Of a stretch of 64,000 bases of DNA, positions 18,459 to 28,538 are shown piece by piece. Below the pieces are notes generated by a model. It did not search any database. It worked only from the letters and a program-made list of their open reading frames with translations, and was not told the origin of the DNA. How positions within the stretch are numbered: position 1 is the first letter of the stretch; each line of letters begins with the position of its first letter. The position numbers and the translations under genes were made by a program. The stretch comes from Thiohalomonas denitrificans (GTDB taxonomy: Bacteria; Pseudomonadota; Gammaproteobacteria; Thiohalomonadales; Thiohalomonadaceae), in NCBI RefSeq assembly GCF_016841685.1, contig NZ_JAENYR010000005.1, forward strand, positions 22,701 through 86,700. Reading direction: 5' to 3'.

Positions 18459-20596
18459 AATTCAGCCCGGAGCGCTTCGGCCTCCTTCCGGGACGGGAAG
18501 GATTTTTCGGACGATAGCAGTTCGCCCAGAATTGCCTTGGCCTTCTCCGGCTTTCCCGCCTCGATATAGGCAAGACTGGCGGAATACCCGATTTCGGGAT
18601 TCTCCGGCCGGGCACTCCAGGCCTTTTCCAGCAGCGGGAGCGCCTTTTCAACCCGGCCTGCTTTCATCCAAATCTGACCCAGTGTATCGGCCACTTCCGG
18701 GCTGCCGGGAGCCAGTTCGAAGGCCTTTTCCGCCAGGGCCTGTGCCCGCTCATCACCGTTTTGGTGATAGAGCCAGGCGAGATTATTGAGGACCAGCGGC
18801 TGGTCCGGGTGGCGGGCATGCACCTTTTCGTATTCGCGGATGCTGCGCTCCACCCGTCCGGCGGCCTGGTGGACCTGAGCGAGCAATATGCGCACGCGGT
18901 CATCCTTCGGCTGTTGCTGCAGGTGACTTTCGAGGCTCCGATAAGCCGACTCGTGGCCTGCGGCTTTTTGCATTTCATACCGCTTCACGGCGATTCGACT
19001 CATCGATTTTTCAGCGTAGACCTCGCTGTACATGGCGAGCGCGGACTCAGGCCTGTGCTGGTGCTTGAGGACATCGCCGAGAAGAACCCGAAGCCGCCAG
19101 TCGGCTGAACGCCCCCGCAAAAGCATGCGGAGATGCTCCTCCACCTCCTTATGACGTCCCTGTTTACGGTAAGCAGAGACCAGCGCGCGCCTCGCCTGGA
19201 CATGACCGGGAGTGTTAACAAGGAGGCGCTCCCATGTCGATATGGCCGCGTCGATATCCTCCTGGGCAAACAGCGTCTTGCCGAGCATGAATGCCAGCCG
19301 ATCCGCCCGCGGGGTCTCTTCGAGGGCGGCTTCAAGAAGCCCCCGCGCCTTCTTGAAATCGGTCTGAACCAGAGCCACCTCGGCCACCACTGCAGTCGCA
19401 TCGGCGTGCTCCGGCGTGAACGGCTCCAATTCGGCCGCTACAGCGGCGGCGGCTTCGATTTTTCCTACTTTCATATACGCCAGTGTCAGCAGAATCTTCG
19501 GCTCGAGCGCTTCGGGATCAAGGGTCAGGGGCTCGAGCATCTCGATCATCTGTTCGTGTTCATCGGCCATTTCGCTGACCCTCGCCAGCTGCAATCTCAC
19601 CTGAGGGTTATCGGGATCGAGTTGATAGGCCTGCTCCAGGTACTGCCTGGCGATAGAGGTGTACCCCTGCTCAAGGTGAGCTCCCCCCATGATCAGCAGG
19701 CCCGGCACAAAATCGGGCTGCGATAGATAGACCTGATTGGCGTGTTGGATGGCGCTTTCGTAGTCCCCCTTTGCTTTTGCAATAACGGCACGGAGGAAAG
19801 AACTCTGGACCGTTTGCGGGAAAGTCTCCGCGAGGCGCTTCACCCCGATACTGGCCGCCTCGATGTCGCCTTCGGCCAGCATCGCCTGTATCACACCGGT
19901 CGCCGCACGCTCCTCGTATTCAACCGTCAAAATGGAGGAGAATGCCTCTCTGGCCGCTTTCGGGTTATGCTCCGCCAAGGCCAGATCCCCGGCCAGGAGC
20001 CGGATTCTCCTCTCTTCGGGCGCCATCTCGGTGACTTTGTCCAGGTAGCCATGAACGCCTTCCAAGTCGTTCATGGCCAGGCTCATCCGACCGAGCGCAA
20101 GCCAGCCCTCCAGGGCTATCTTCTCGAACCCCGCGGCTGCGCTGTAGCTACTTTTCGCGGACTCCCACTGGTGCAACCGGGCCTGGGCATGACCCAGTAA
20201 CAGTAATGCCTCGCCCTGGCCGGTTGCCTCCAATTCGGCCGTCGTTGGCAAAAACTCGATGACCGCTTCCGGCTGGCCGGTGGCGAGCAGCGCACGCGCC
20301 CGGGTGATGCGCGCTCTCTCCAAGGAGAAGCCTAAATCCACAGCCATATTCACGGCCCCCAGCGCCGAACCGGGTCTCCCGGTGGCCAAGTGGGTCTTGG
20401 CGAGAAGGTAGTGAGCATCGGCCCGTTCGGGAGCCTGTTCCAAAAGTGCTTGCAGCCGAACCCGGGCCTCCCGGTAGTTCGCATCGGCGTAGGCCTGCTG
20501 TGCTTGCGCAAACAACTCTTCGGGATCGGCAAACCAGCTGCATGCCGACAGGACGAAAACGAGCGATGCCACACCCCCGAGGCGAACAATATCCAT
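18455..20596 (-). CDS. prsT: PrsT-like TPR lipoprotein of the exosortase system
   Basis: 713-residue protein with a lipoprotein signal (LVFVLSAC, Cys19 as lipidation site) followed by about fifteen or more TPR repeats (for example AHYLLAKTHLATGRPGSALG and VLNNLAWLYHQNGDERAQAL). TPR lipoproteins called PrsT are encoded next to xrtA in PEP-CTERM/exopolysaccharide loci. This one is shorter than the usual ~900 residues, so the exact subfamily is less certain. Probably sits at the periplasmic face of the outer membrane as a scaffold in polymer or protein export; this is inference. Confidence 0.8.
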   Translation of the reverse strand: MDIVRLGGVASLVFVLSACSWFADPEELFAQAQQAYADANYREARVRLQALLEQAPERADAHYLLAKTHLATGRPGSALGAVNMAVDLGFSLERARITRARALLATGQPEAVIEFLPTTAELEATGQGEALLLLGHAQARLHQWESAKSSYSAAAGFEKIALEGWLALGRMSLAMNDLEGVHGYLDKVTEMAPEERRIRLLAGDLALAEHNPKAAREAFSSILTVEYEERAATGVIQAMLAEGDIEAASIGVKRLAETFPQTVQSSFLRAVIAKAKGDYESAIQHANQVYLSQPDFVPGLLIMGGAHLEQGYTSIARQYLEQAYQLDPDNPQVRLQLARVSEMADEHEQMIEMLEPLTLDPEALEPKILLTLAYMKVGKIEAAAAVAAELEPFTPEHADATAVVAEVALVQTDFKKARGLLEAALEETPRADRLAFMLGKTLFAQEDIDAAISTWERLLVNTPGHVQARRALVSAYRKQGRHKEVEEHLRMLLRGRSADWRLRVLLGDVLKHQHRPESALAMYSEVYAEKSMSRIAVKRYEMQKAAGHESAYRSLESHLQQQPKDDRVRILLAQVHQAAGRVERSIREYEKVHARHPDQPLVLNNLAWLYHQNGDERAQALAEKAFELAPGSPEVADTLGQIWMKAGRVEKALPLLEKAWSARPENPEIGYSASLAYIEAGKPEKAKAILGELLSSEKSFPSRKEAEALRAEL

Positions 20597-21027
20597 GTCC
20601 GGACTCTCTCCCTGGACTGCGAATGGATGCCGGTAGGCCAGTGTCTTTCTCCTGACCGGCTATCAAAAATCTAGACGCCAGCAACCTCTTCTTCCAGCAA
20701 CAATCACATCGTATCGATGTCAGTGTCGGTCTTGCGATACCGATTGCACTCGGAGAGGAGGTTGCAGGTGGTACTCAGGGCCGGTCGAGGATGGGGCCCA
20801 ATCGATAGGAGGCGGGTCGCCCCCGCCGTCCTCGCACACCACCGGGCATACGGTTTCGTACCACGGCGGTTGATGCGATACATTTGAGCCGATGGTAGAG
20901 GCCATCAGCTACCATTCCAGAGGCGATCAAAGAGCTTTCTTCGGAAAGGGCCCTCATCAGAGCACCACCACAATGGCGGGGGGGACCACCAGGCACGGCG
21001 CTACGCGCCATGACTGGCGCACAAACG
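20597..21027. other. Gene-free region with a possible group II intron remnant
   Basis: No supported gene between prsT and the tRNA-Val terminator. On the minus strand, 20838-20870 folds as ACCGCCGTGGTACG-AAAC-CGTATGCCCGGTGGT, followed by GGCGGGGGCGACCCGCC (20811-20827). This resembles the hairpin-plus-GC-stem that follows reverse-transcriptase ORFs in bacterial group II introns. No reverse-transcriptase sequence remains nearby. The rest shows no recognised feature. Confidence 0.35.
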
Positions 21028-21054
21028 AAAAAGCCCGGCCAATTGGCCGGGCTC
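21028..21054 (-). terminator. Terminator after tRNA-Val
   Basis: Perfect stem AGCCCGGCC / GGCCGGGCT with loop AATT. On the minus strand it is followed by TTTTTCGTTT. It lies about 31 bases downstream of the tRNA-Val 3' end. Confidence 0.9.
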
Positions 21055-21084
21055 TTCCGATCGCTGACTCGACAGCGTTTTGTC

Positions 21085-21161
21085 TGGTAGGCGCGAGTGG
21101 ACTCGAACCACCGACCCCCACCATGTCAAGGTGGTGCTCTAACCAGCTGAGCTACGCGCCT
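21085..21161 (-). tRNA. tRNA-Val (anticodon GAC)
   Basis: 77-nt cloverleaf on the minus strand. Acceptor AGGCGCG/CGCGCCT; anticodon stem CCACC/GGTGG with loop TTGACAT (anticodon GAC); T-arm GGTGGTTCGAGTCCACT; encoded CCA. All stems pair. Confidence 0.97.
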
Positions 21162-21175
21162 GTCGAGAGCGCGAT

Positions 21176-21204
21176 AAGATACCTATGGCAAGTTGATAAT
21201 GCAA
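21176..21204 (-). promoter_or_regulatory. Promoter of tRNA-Val
   Basis: On the minus strand, -35 TTGCAT (21199-21204), a 17-base spacer and -10 TATCTT (21176-21181), then a GCG-rich discriminator before the tRNA 5' end. Confidence 0.65.
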
Positions 21205-21251
21205 GAGGCTGGCGGCCTGTTTGGAAAAAATGGTTCCTTTGAATATCCAGT

Positions 21252-21518
21252 CTAGTCGGACGTGACCACCAGATTGTCGCGGTTATTTTCAAGCAATACG
21301 GGACCGATTCCTTTTATCTCCTGCAGGTCTTCCACGCTCTTGAAAGGTCCATGCTGCTCTCGGTACGCCACGATGGCTTCCGCTCGCACTTGGCCGACTC
21401 CGTCGATGGCCTCGGCCAGGACCCCTGGACCGGCGGTATTGATGTTGACCGGCTGGGCCGAAACGGCGGCCGAAAAGAAGATCGAAATGGCTGCGATTAT
21501 GAAACTGATATTTTTCAT
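21252..21518 (-). CDS. ComEA-like helix-hairpin-helix protein
   Basis: 88-residue exported protein. A signal peptide (about 1-21, ending AVSAQP) is followed by a double HhH DNA-binding domain: VNINTAGPGVLAEAIDGVGQ and FKSVEDLQEIKGIGPVLLEN. Short stand-alone proteins of this kind serve as periplasmic DNA receptors for natural transformation in Gram-negative bacteria (family knowledge). It stands alone beside a tRNA gene with no competence operon around it. Function in uptake is inferred. Confidence 0.88.
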   Translation of the reverse strand: MKNISFIIAAISIFFSAAVSAQPVNINTAGPGVLAEAIDGVGQVRAEAIVAYREQHGPFKSVEDLQEIKGIGPVLLENNRDNLVVTSD

Positions 21519-21758
21519 CGGTGACTCCTTGTCATCGTTGCTGGGCCGCCATACCCCTTGATCTGCCTCGACTTCCCTGTCGTGGAATTCATCCCTGATG
21601 TCGCTTAACCTACCCCCGATCGCCTAACGGAGTCTGTAGGGTATTTCAGTCACATTTTGTAGGCTTATTCTGACAAGCCCAACCGGGGCTCCTATTACGG
21701 CGCTCCCACATGCTACATTGACAATTGGATTCGTCTTCCGAAGTAGAAAAGCCAAACG

Positions 21759-22643
21759 ATGATGAAAAAAATTACCAAGGCGGTATTTCCAGTGGCGGGC
21801 CTGGGGACTCGATTTTTGCCTGCTACCAAGGCCAACCCGAAAGAGATGTTACCGGTGGTGGATAAGCCGCTCATTCAGTATGCCGTTGAGGAAGCGGTGG
21901 CTGCCGGCATGACCGAGATGATCTTCGTAACCGGCCGCAATAAACGCTCCATTCCGGACCATTTCGACAAGGCCTATGAGCTCGAACACGAGCTTGAGTT
22001 TCGGGGCAAGAGCAAACTGCTGGAAATCGTCCGCGGCATCGTACCGGACAACGTCACCTGTATCTATATCCGACAGAATGAAGCCTTGGGGCTGGGTCAT
22101 GCGGTGCTGAAGGCGCGCCCCGCCGTCGGCAATCAACCCTTCGCTGTTATCCTCGCCGATGACTTAATCGAGGATGGTTCGACAGGATGTCTCGCTCAGA
22201 TGAGCAAGCAGTTCGAGTACTACAACTGCAGTCTCATTGGTGTCGAAGACATTGACCCCGAACAGAGCGATCAGTACGGTATCGTAAAGGCCATGCCCAT
22301 GGAGGGTGCCATTTCAAAAGTGGAAGGCATCATCGAAAAGCCGAAGCCGGAAGTCGCCCCATCGACACTCGGCGTGGTTGGCCGTTACATCCTCACGCCA
22401 CGCATTTTTGATTTTCTCGAGCAGACGGGAACCGGTTCGGGCGACGAGATTCAATTGACCGACGCCATCGCCGATCTCATCGAAGATGAGCAGGTACTCG
22501 CCTACCGGTTCGAAGGCAAACGCTACGACTGCGGCAGCAAGCTGGGGTACCTTCAGGCCACGGTGGAATATGCCCTCCGCCACCCGGAACTGCGAGATGA
22601 CTTTCGGGAATATCTGAAAACCTTTTGCTTGCCAGACCAATAA
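21759..22643 (+). CDS. galU: UTP-glucose-1-phosphate uridylyltransferase
   Basis: Makes UDP-glucose from UTP and glucose-1-phosphate for exopolysaccharide, LPS and osmoprotectant synthesis. 294 aa, with the nucleotidyltransferase motif [20 protein letters not shown] and the metal-site region [10 protein letters not shown]. Two ATG codons are adjacent at the start (21759 and 21762); either would serve. Transcribed alone, convergent with tRNA-Asn. A product used by exopolysaccharide synthesis fits the nearby exosortase locus. Confidence 0.97.
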   Translation: MMKKITKAVFPVAGLGTRFLPATKANPKEMLPVVDKPLIQYAVEEAVAAGMTEMIFVTGRNKRSIPDHFDKAYELEHELEFRGKSKLLEIVRGIVPDNVTCIYIRQNEALGLGHAVLKARPAVGNQPFAVILADDLIEDGSTGCLAQMSKQFEYYNCSLIGVEDIDPEQSDQYGIVKAMPMEGAISKVEGIIEKPKPEVAPSTLGVVGRYILTPRIFDFLEQTGTGSGDEIQLTDAIADLIEDEQVLAYRFEGKRYDCGSKLGYLQATVEYALRHPELRDDFREYLKTFCLPDQ

Positions 22644-22813
22644 CCTTGCCAATTATTGGCCGGGCAGCAAACAGGTGGTAAAAACATCCCGTCCCGACAG
22701 CCCTCTACACGCGGCGCCGCTCATCCCCATCGGCGGGCACAGCCCCTGCTATTCCCAGGTCCTGTGTCAAATGCGAAAGCTCGAATCGTACAGGGTCTTG
22801 GCCGTTCAAACAC

Positions 22814-22848
22814 AAAAAAGCCCGAATCCTGGCAGGAATCGGGCTTTT
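22814..22848 (-). terminator. Terminator after tRNA-Asn
   Basis: Stem AAAAGCCCGAATCCT / AGGAATCGGGCTTTT with loop GGC. On the minus strand it follows the tRNA-Asn 3' end by seven bases and ends in a T-run. Confidence 0.9.
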
Positions 22849-22855
22849 CTTCAAT

Positions 22856-22931
<76 letters not shown>

Positions 22932-22948
22932 CTTGCTTGAGGCCGCGT

Positions 22949-22977
22949 ATACTACCGGCCGATCTCGGTGTGGTCAA
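22949..22977 (-). promoter_or_regulatory. Promoter of tRNA-Asn
   Basis: On the minus strand, -35 TTGACC (22972-22977), a 17-base spacer, -10 TAGTAT (22949-22954), then the GC-rich discriminator ACGCGGCC. Strong match to a sigma-70 stable RNA promoter. Confidence 0.7.
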
Positions 22978-22984
22978 TACCCTT

Positions 22985-23018
22985 TAAAAAAGGCCGCGCC
23001 GGTTTCCCGGTGCGGCCC
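22985..23018 (-). terminator. Terminator after aspC
   Basis: Minus-strand stem GGCCGCACCGG / CCGGCGCGGCC with loop GAAA, then TTTTTTA. Lies 120 bases downstream of the aspC stop and just upstream of the tRNA-Asn promoter. Confidence 0.85.
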
Positions 23019-23140
23019 CTTGGTTTGCCGACATCCTTGTCGTGCCTACTTCCTTGTGGCACTGATAACTCTAGGTCACGGGGAGCCTGGAAGAAAGCTT
23101 TATCCTGTAGGAATTGTCTTTAAAACCCGTAAGTATTTGC

Positions 23141-24328
23141 CTACTCTTCCCCAAGCAAGCGGGCAAGACGATCGAGGGCCTCGCGCAGGTTATCGAGACT
23201 GGTGGCGAACGAAAGTCGCATATAGCCGGGCTTGCCAAAGGCAGAGCCCGGTACCAGGGCGACTTCCGCCTCGTTCAGCAGATATTCGGCGAAATGCACA
23301 TCGTCTTCGGCACCGATGGCACCGATCGCCCCGCTCATGTCCGGAAAGCTGTAAAACGCCCCCTGCGAGGCGAGGCAATACACGCCCTTGATTCGGTTCA
23401 GACGCTCGACGACGAAGTCGTGACGCTCCTTGAATGCCTTCAGCATCTCCTGGATGCAGGATTGGTCGCCTTTCAGCGCCGCTTCCGCTGCCGCCTGGGA
23501 AATGGAGGCCGGGTTGGAGGTGCTCTGGGATTGAATCTTCTTCATCGACTGAATCAACATCTCCGGCCCGCCCGCATAACCGATACGCCAACCGGTCATG
23601 GAGTAGGCCTTGGAGACACCGTTCATCACTACCGTTCGCTCGTAGAGTTCCGGGCAGGCGTTGACAATGTTGCAGAATGGTTCGTCGGCCCACAGGATAT
23701 GTTCGTACATATCATCGGAGGCAATGACGATCTCCGGATACTGCTTGAGCACTTCGCCTAGCGCGGCCAGTTCCGCCCTGGTGTAGGCCACGCCGGTCGG
23801 ATTGGAGGGACTGTTCAGGACCACGAGCCGGGTTCGCGGGGTGATGGCCACCTGAAGCTGCTCAGGGGTGACTTTGAAGCCCTGCTCGATACCGGCTTCG
23901 ATGATCACCGGCTTACCCTCGGCCAACAGCACCATGTCCGGATAGGAAACCCAGTAGGGAGCGGCGATAATGGCCTCGTCACCGGGATTGAGCAGCGCCT
24001 GGGCCATATTGTAGAAGCTCTGCTTGCCGCCACTGGAGACCAGGATCTGTGCCGGCTGATATTCCAGCGCATTATCCCTACGGAACTTTTGAATCACTGC
24101 GTCTTTCAGACCCGGTGTACCATCGACGGCCGTGTATTTGGTGAAGCCGCCCCGGATAGCGGCAATTGCCGCTTCCTTGATGTGTTCGGGGGTGTCAAAG
24201 TCAGGTTCGCCGGCCCCCAGGCCGATAATGTCCTTGCCTTGAGCTTTAAGCTCCTTGGCGCGTGCGGTCACGGCGAGGGTGGGAGATGGCTTGACGTTCT
24301 GAACACGATGGGACAGCTGGATATCCAA
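23141..24328 (-). CDS. aspC: Aspartate aminotransferase, class I (prokaryotic 1-beta type)
   Basis: PLP enzyme interconverting aspartate/2-oxoglutarate and oxaloacetate/glutamate; this subgroup can also use prephenate in some bacteria. 395 aa. The PLP-binding Lys is in NGVSKAYSMTGWRIGYAG; the substrate and cofactor sites ISSGGK-like VSSGGKQS and NSPSNPTG are present. I chose TTG 24328 because AAGGAG precedes it at a good distance and the protein then starts LDIQLSHRVQNVKPSPT like homologues; the ATG further upstream lies in the divergent promoter region with uvrB. The two genes share a 79-base intergenic space. Confidence 0.93.
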   Translation of the reverse strand: MDIQLSHRVQNVKPSPTLAVTARAKELKAQGKDIIGLGAGEPDFDTPEHIKEAAIAAIRGGFTKYTAVDGTPGLKDAVIQKFRRDNALEYQPAQILVSSGGKQSFYNMAQALLNPGDEAIIAAPYWVSYPDMVLLAEGKPVIIEAGIEQGFKVTPEQLQVAITPRTRLVVLNSPSNPTGVAYTRAELAALGEVLKQYPEIVIASDDMYEHILWADEPFCNIVNACPELYERTVVMNGVSKAYSMTGWRIGYAGGPEMLIQSMKKIQSQSTSNPASISQAAAEAALKGDQSCIQEMLKAFKERHDFVVERLNRIKGVYCLASQGAFYSFPDMSGAIGAIGAEDDVHFAEYLLNEAEVALVPGSAFGKPGYMRLSFATSLDNLREALDRLARLLGEE

Positions 24329-24407
24329 GAAATGCTCCTTGACACTTAGGCTTTGAATCAGATTACCCCCTAATATACTTGAACGCTTCGCGCACCTAAA
24401 TCCCCTT

Positions 24408-26432
24408 ATGAGCAAGTCATTTATTTTAAAATCCGATTATTCCCCCGCCGGGGACCAGCCTGAGGCGATCCACCGCCTCATCGAGGGGCTGGAGGCCGGA
24501 GAGGCCGGGCTGACCCTGTTAGGGGTGACCGGGTCAGGCAAGACCTTCACCATCGCCAACGTGATACAGGAACTGCAGCGTCCGACGCTGATCATGGCCC
24601 ACAACAAGACCCTGGCGGCCCAGCTTTACGGCGAAATGAAGGAATTTTTTCCGGAAAACGCCGTGGAGTACTTCGTCTCCTATTACGATTACTATCAGCC
24701 GGAGGCCTATGTGCCCTCCTCGGATACCTACATCGAGAAGGACGCCTCCATCAATGACCACATCGAACAGATGCGGTTATCAGCCACCAAGGCCCTGCTT
24801 GAACGGCCGGACACCATCCTGGTAGCAACGGTCTCTGCCATTTACGGGCTGGGCGATCCCCAGTCTTATCTGGGGATGGTGCTGCACTTGTCACGCGGCG
24901 AGACAGTGGCTCAGCGTCAGATCCTTCGCCGACTGGCGGAACTGCAATACACCCGTAACGACACCGAACTGCAACGCGGCAACTATCGGGTGCGCGGCGA
25001 AATTATCGACATTTTCCCCGCCGAGTCCGAACGCGAGGCCGTTCGGGTCGAACTGTTTGACGACGAAATCGAATCCCTGGCCTACTTCGACCCCCTTACC
25101 GGCGAGGTCCTCTCCCGGGTACCGCGACTGACGGTCTATCCCAAGACCCATTACGTCACACCGCGCCAGACCATTCTGGAGGCCATCGATCAGATCAAGG
25201 AAGAACTCAAGGCGCGCCTGGACGAACTCTACGCGGCCAACAAACTGGTGGAGGCGCAGCGCCTGGAGCAGCGGACCCGCTTCGACATCGAGATGATGAT
25301 CGAACTGGGCTACTGTTCGGGGATCGAGAACTACTCGCGTTACCTCTCCGGGCGAGCACCTGGTGAGCCGCCGCCGACGCTGTTCGATTATCTACCCGAC
25401 GACGCACTGCTGGTGGTCGACGAGAGCCACGTCACCGTCTCACAGATCGGCGCAATGTACCGGGGGGACCGCTCCCGCAAGGAGAACCTGGTCACCTACG
25501 GCTTCCGCCTCCCCTCGGCACTGGATAACCGTCCGTTGAAATTCGAGGAGTTCGAGCAAAAGGCCCCGCAGACCATCTTTGTCTCCGCCACGCCCGGAAA
25601 ATACGAATCGGGTCACTCGGGGGAAGTGATAGAACAGGTGGTACGTCCCACCGGGCTGGTGGACCCGGACCTGGAGGTCCGCCCCGCCACGACTCAAGTG
25701 GACGACCTGCTTTCGGAAATCCGCAAGCGGACCGCCAACAAGGAGCGAATCCTGGTCACCACCCTGACCAAGAAGATGGCCGAAGACCTGACCGATTATC
25801 TGCAGGAGCATGGTGCCAGGGTCCGCTACATGCACTCGGATATTGACACGGTAGAGCGGATGGAGATTATCCGCGATCTGCGCCTGGGCGAATTCGACGT
25901 ACTGGTAGGGATCAACCTGCTGCGTGAAGGTCTGGATATGCCCGAGGTCTCCCTGGTGGCCATTCTGGACGCCGACAAAGAGGGCTTTCTGCGCTCCGAG
26001 ACGGCGCTCATCCAGACCATCGGGCGGGCCGCCCGCAATGTGCACGGCAAGGCCATTCTCTATGCGGACAGGATCACCGGATCCATGCGCCGTGCGATTG
26101 ACGAGACGGACCGCCGCCGCGACCGGCAGACTATCTACAACGAGGCCCACGGGATTACCCCCAAGGGCATCCAAAAGGCCGTACGCGATATCCTCGAAAC
26201 GGGTTACCCGGGAGCACCCGGTACGGCAAAGCGCTACGCCAAAGTCGCCGAAAACGTCATCAGGTACGCCGGTCTGAGCCCGGCCGAGTTCCGGAAAACG
26301 CTCAAGGAACTGGAAGATAAAATGTACCAGCATGCCCGCAACCTCGAGTTTGAGGAGGCCGCCAACATGCGCGACGAGATCCACCAGCTCAAGGAACAGA
26401 ACATGGGACTGGGGGAGCCGGCTTCCGACTGA
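24408..26432 (+). CDS. uvrB: Excinuclease ABC subunit B
   Basis: Damage-verifying helicase-like subunit of nucleotide excision repair; 674 aa, standard length. Walker [11 protein letters not shown] near residue 40, the damage-probing beta-hairpin [20 protein letters not shown], Walker B-type VVDESHVT, helicase motifs [17 protein letters not shown] and QTIGRAARN, and a C-terminal UVR domain that binds UvrC (about 634-669). Divergent from aspC. No SOS box (CTGT-N8-ACAG) was visible in the 79 bases upstream. Confidence 0.98.
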   Translation: MSKSFILKSDYSPAGDQPEAIHRLIEGLEAGEAGLTLLGVTGSGKTFTIANVIQELQRPTLIMAHNKTLAAQLYGEMKEFFPENAVEYFVSYYDYYQPEAYVPSSDTYIEKDASINDHIEQMRLSATKALLERPDTILVATVSAIYGLGDPQSYLGMVLHLSRGETVAQRQILRRLAELQYTRNDTELQRGNYRVRGEIIDIFPAESEREAVRVELFDDEIESLAYFDPLTGEVLSRVPRLTVYPKTHYVTPRQTILEAIDQIKEELKARLDELYAANKLVEAQRLEQRTRFDIEMMIELGYCSGIENYSRYLSGRAPGEPPPTLFDYLPDDALLVVDESHVTVSQIGAMYRGDRSRKENLVTYGFRLPSALDNRPLKFEEFEQKAPQTIFVSATPGKYESGHSGEVIEQVVRPTGLVDPDLEVRPATTQVDDLLSEIRKRTANKERILVTTLTKKMAEDLTDYLQEHGARVRYMHSDIDTVERMEIIRDLRLGEFDVLVGINLLREGLDMPEVSLVAILDADKEGFLRSETALIQTIGRAARNVHGKAILYADRITGSMRRAIDETDRRRDRQTIYNEAHGITPKGIQKAVRDILETGYPGAPGTAKRYAKVAENVIRYAGLSPAEFRKTLKELEDKMYQHARNLEFEEAANMRDEIHQLKEQNMGLGEPASD

Positions 26433-26518
26433 ATGTGAAGGAATACCCGCAGAGGGGCAGAGTACGTGAAGATGAATCCTCGGGAGGACTTGATGTTCGC
26501 GGCGAATTCTACGCCTCC

Positions 26519-26652
26519 AGGAGCCTGTCCGAGAATAGCAATGGGCTCCAAAATGTAGGTTGGCGCTGAGGAACGAAGCCCAACAAAATCAGCGTTGGGG
26601 TTCGCATAACTCACCTCAACCTACAAAAAACGATGTTCCCGGGCAGGCTCCT
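26519..26652. repeat. Nested inverted repeat between uvrB and pyrF
   Basis: Outer arms AGGAGCCTG (26519) and CAGGCTCCT (ending 26652) enclose inner arms TGTAGGTTG (26554) and CAACCTACA (ending about 26625). The outer left arm continues TCCGAGAATAGC, a sequence also found at 8630 and 63895. The interior TGAGGAACGAAGCCCAAC is a motif I recall from other gammaproteobacterial intergenic repeats. It sits between the convergent genes uvrB and pyrF. Confidence 0.75.
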
Positions 26653-26658
26653 ATGCGT

Positions 26659-27360
26659 TTAGAGGCCGAGTTCCTCTTCGATCTTGCGAAGGGCTTCCAA
26701 CGGGTCTGAAGCGGCCGTAATCGGCCTTCCAATCACCAGGTAGTCGCTCCCCAAGCGGATGGCCTCACTCGGCGTGGTAATCCGTTTCTGATCGTCGGTC
26801 GCCGCCCAGGCCGGGCGAATCCCCGGGGTCACCAGGCAAAAGTCACCGGCAATCTCCCGCCGCAACCCGGTCACCTCTTTCGGCGAACAAACGACACCAT
26901 CCAGGCCGGCGCGCTGGGCCAGACTCGCCAAGTGTAAAACATTGACCTCCGGATCCTCGGGCAGCTGGATCTCTTTCAGGTCTTCGCTCCCCATGCTGGT
27001 GAGGATCGTCACCCCGATAAGCAGGGGGCGGCGCTGCCGCTTGTCGAGGGCCTCGCGCGCCGCTTCCATCATGCGGCGTCCGCCCAGTGCATGAACGTTG
27101 ACCATCCATACCCCCAAATCCGCGGCAGCCTCACAAGCCCTCGCCACCGTGTTGGGGATATCGTGAAACTTCAGGTCGAGGAAAACGTCATAGCCATCCG
27201 CCACCAGACGCTCCACCAGCCGAGGTCCTCCCCGAACAAACAATTCCTTTCCAACCTTCAGACGACATCGTTCGGGGCTCAGCCGTTCAACCAGTCTGAA
27301 AGCCTGCTCCAAATCAGGAAAGTCCAGTGCCACAATGATTTTAGGTCCGTCATCAGCCAT
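26659..27360 (-). CDS. pyrF: Orotidine 5'-phosphate decarboxylase
   Basis: Last step of UMP synthesis. 233 aa TIM barrel with the catalytic [12 protein letters not shown] (Asp/Lys/Asp) motif and the C-terminal phosphate site [20 protein letters not shown] 27360 gives the family N-terminus [14 protein letters not shown]; the long upstream extension runs through the lapB end. It follows lapB by seven bases in a lapA-lapB-pyrF operon, an order shared with E. coli. Confidence 0.97.
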   Translation of the reverse strand: MADDGPKIIVALDFPDLEQAFRLVERLSPERCRLKVGKELFVRGGPRLVERLVADGYDVFLDLKFHDIPNTVARACEAAADLGVWMVNVHALGGRRMMEAAREALDKRQRRPLLIGVTILTSMGSEDLKEIQLPEDPEVNVLHLASLAQRAGLDGVVCSPKEVTGLRREIAGDFCLVTPGIRPAWAATDDQKRITTPSEAIRLGSDYLVIGRPITAASDPLEALRKIEEELGL

Positions 27361-27367
27361 GTTGGGC

Positions 27368-28537
27368 TTACTCTCCTTCAACACCGTGGATGGGCTTGAT
27401 AGTGCTCCACTGTTTGCAACCGGGACACTGCCAATGAAGCGTTCGGCCGTTAAAACCGCAGTGACCGCATATGTAGACCGGCTTGCCTGTGAGAATCTTA
27501 TCAACGAGAGTTTGGAGAATCGAGAAATCCTGCTTTGTTACTTCCCCGGAACCGGTTGCTTTCAATTCTATCAGCCGCGACATACCGCGCACCGAAGGAT
27601 GCTGCTCAAGGTAGTCGGTCAAAAACCCGACCGCCCGTTCTTCGCCCTCCACTCTTTGCAGCTGCCCCACCAGGGCCAGAGCAATAGTTGCGGAGCCATG
27701 GTGCTGCAGGATATCGGTCAGGAAAGCGGTGGCCTCCGACGGCCGCTGCAATGCGCTGTAGCATGCCTCTACCGGCCCGCTGACTTCCGGCAGATAGTCC
27801 GGATCCTGCTGTTCTACCCGCTTATATGCCTTGAGCGCCGCCTTCGGACTACCCGAGCTCAATAGCAATCGCCCTTCAATAAGACTGGCGCGCACGCAGC
27901 TTTTGTCCTCTGCGAGAGCCTTCTTCACCATCTTCTGAGCCTGCCCGGAACTCCCCCTTCCGAGTTCCATCTCGGCCAACTCGCAATAAAAGTGAGCGAT
28001 TGTGGGCCGCATCTGTTTCCCCGATCGACCATCAAGCCGTCGTGCCGTATCGATGGCCTTTTCCCACTCCTTCTCCTGTTGGTAAATATCGATCAATTGC
28101 TGTAGCGAAGGCGAGCCATAAGTACTATCTTCCACCAACTCAAAAAACAGGCTTTCAGCCCGGTCCAGCAGCCCGGCGCGCATATAGTCACGCCCGAGCT
28201 CGAAGAGCGCCTGGTTCCGTTGTTCTCGGGTCAGTGTCGGGCGGGCGATCAGGTTTTGATGAATCCGAATGGCGCGATCGACCTCACCACGTCGCAGAAA
28301 AAGATTCCCGAGTGCAAAGTGTGTCTCGACGGTTTCGCTGTCCACCTCCAGCATGTGGACAAAAACTTCAATCGCCTTATCCGGCTGTTCATTCAATAGA
28401 AAATTCAGTCCTTTGAAATAGGCCGACGAGAGTCGCGCGTCCCCGCCTTCACGCCCCTTTTGGTGCGACCGGCTTCCGGTCCACCAACCGGAGTAAGCAG
28501 CTACCGGAAGCAACAGAAACAGTAGCTCCAGCATCAT
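27368..28537 (-). CDS. lapB: Lipopolysaccharide assembly protein B
   Basis: Membrane-anchored TPR protein (389 aa) that, in E. coli, directs FtsH to degrade LpxC and so sets LPS synthesis. N-terminal membrane anchor (1-18, [15 protein letters not shown]), several TPR repeats in the middle ([20 protein letters not shown] and others), and a C-terminal rubredoxin-like metal domain [21 protein letters not shown] 28537 is followed at once by a second ATG; either may be used. Lies one base after lapA. Confidence 0.96.
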   Translation of the reverse strand: MMLELLFLLLPVAAYSGWWTGSRSHQKGREGGDARLSSAYFKGLNFLLNEQPDKAIEVFVHMLEVDSETVETHFALGNLFLRRGEVDRAIRIHQNLIARPTLTREQRNQALFELGRDYMRAGLLDRAESLFFELVEDSTYGSPSLQQLIDIYQQEKEWEKAIDTARRLDGRSGKQMRPTIAHFYCELAEMELGRGSSGQAQKMVKKALAEDKSCVRASLIEGRLLLSSGSPKAALKAYKRVEQQDPDYLPEVSGPVEACYSALQRPSEATAFLTDILQHHGSATIALALVGQLQRVEGEERAVGFLTDYLEQHPSVRGMSRLIELKATGSGEVTKQDFSILQTLVDKILTGKPVYICGHCGFNGRTLHWQCPGCKQWSTIKPIHGVEGE

Positions 28538-28538
28538 T

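Noticed and set aside
24329..24407. SOS box controlling uvrB
   Set aside because: No CTGT-N8-ACAG palindrome is present between aspC and uvrB.
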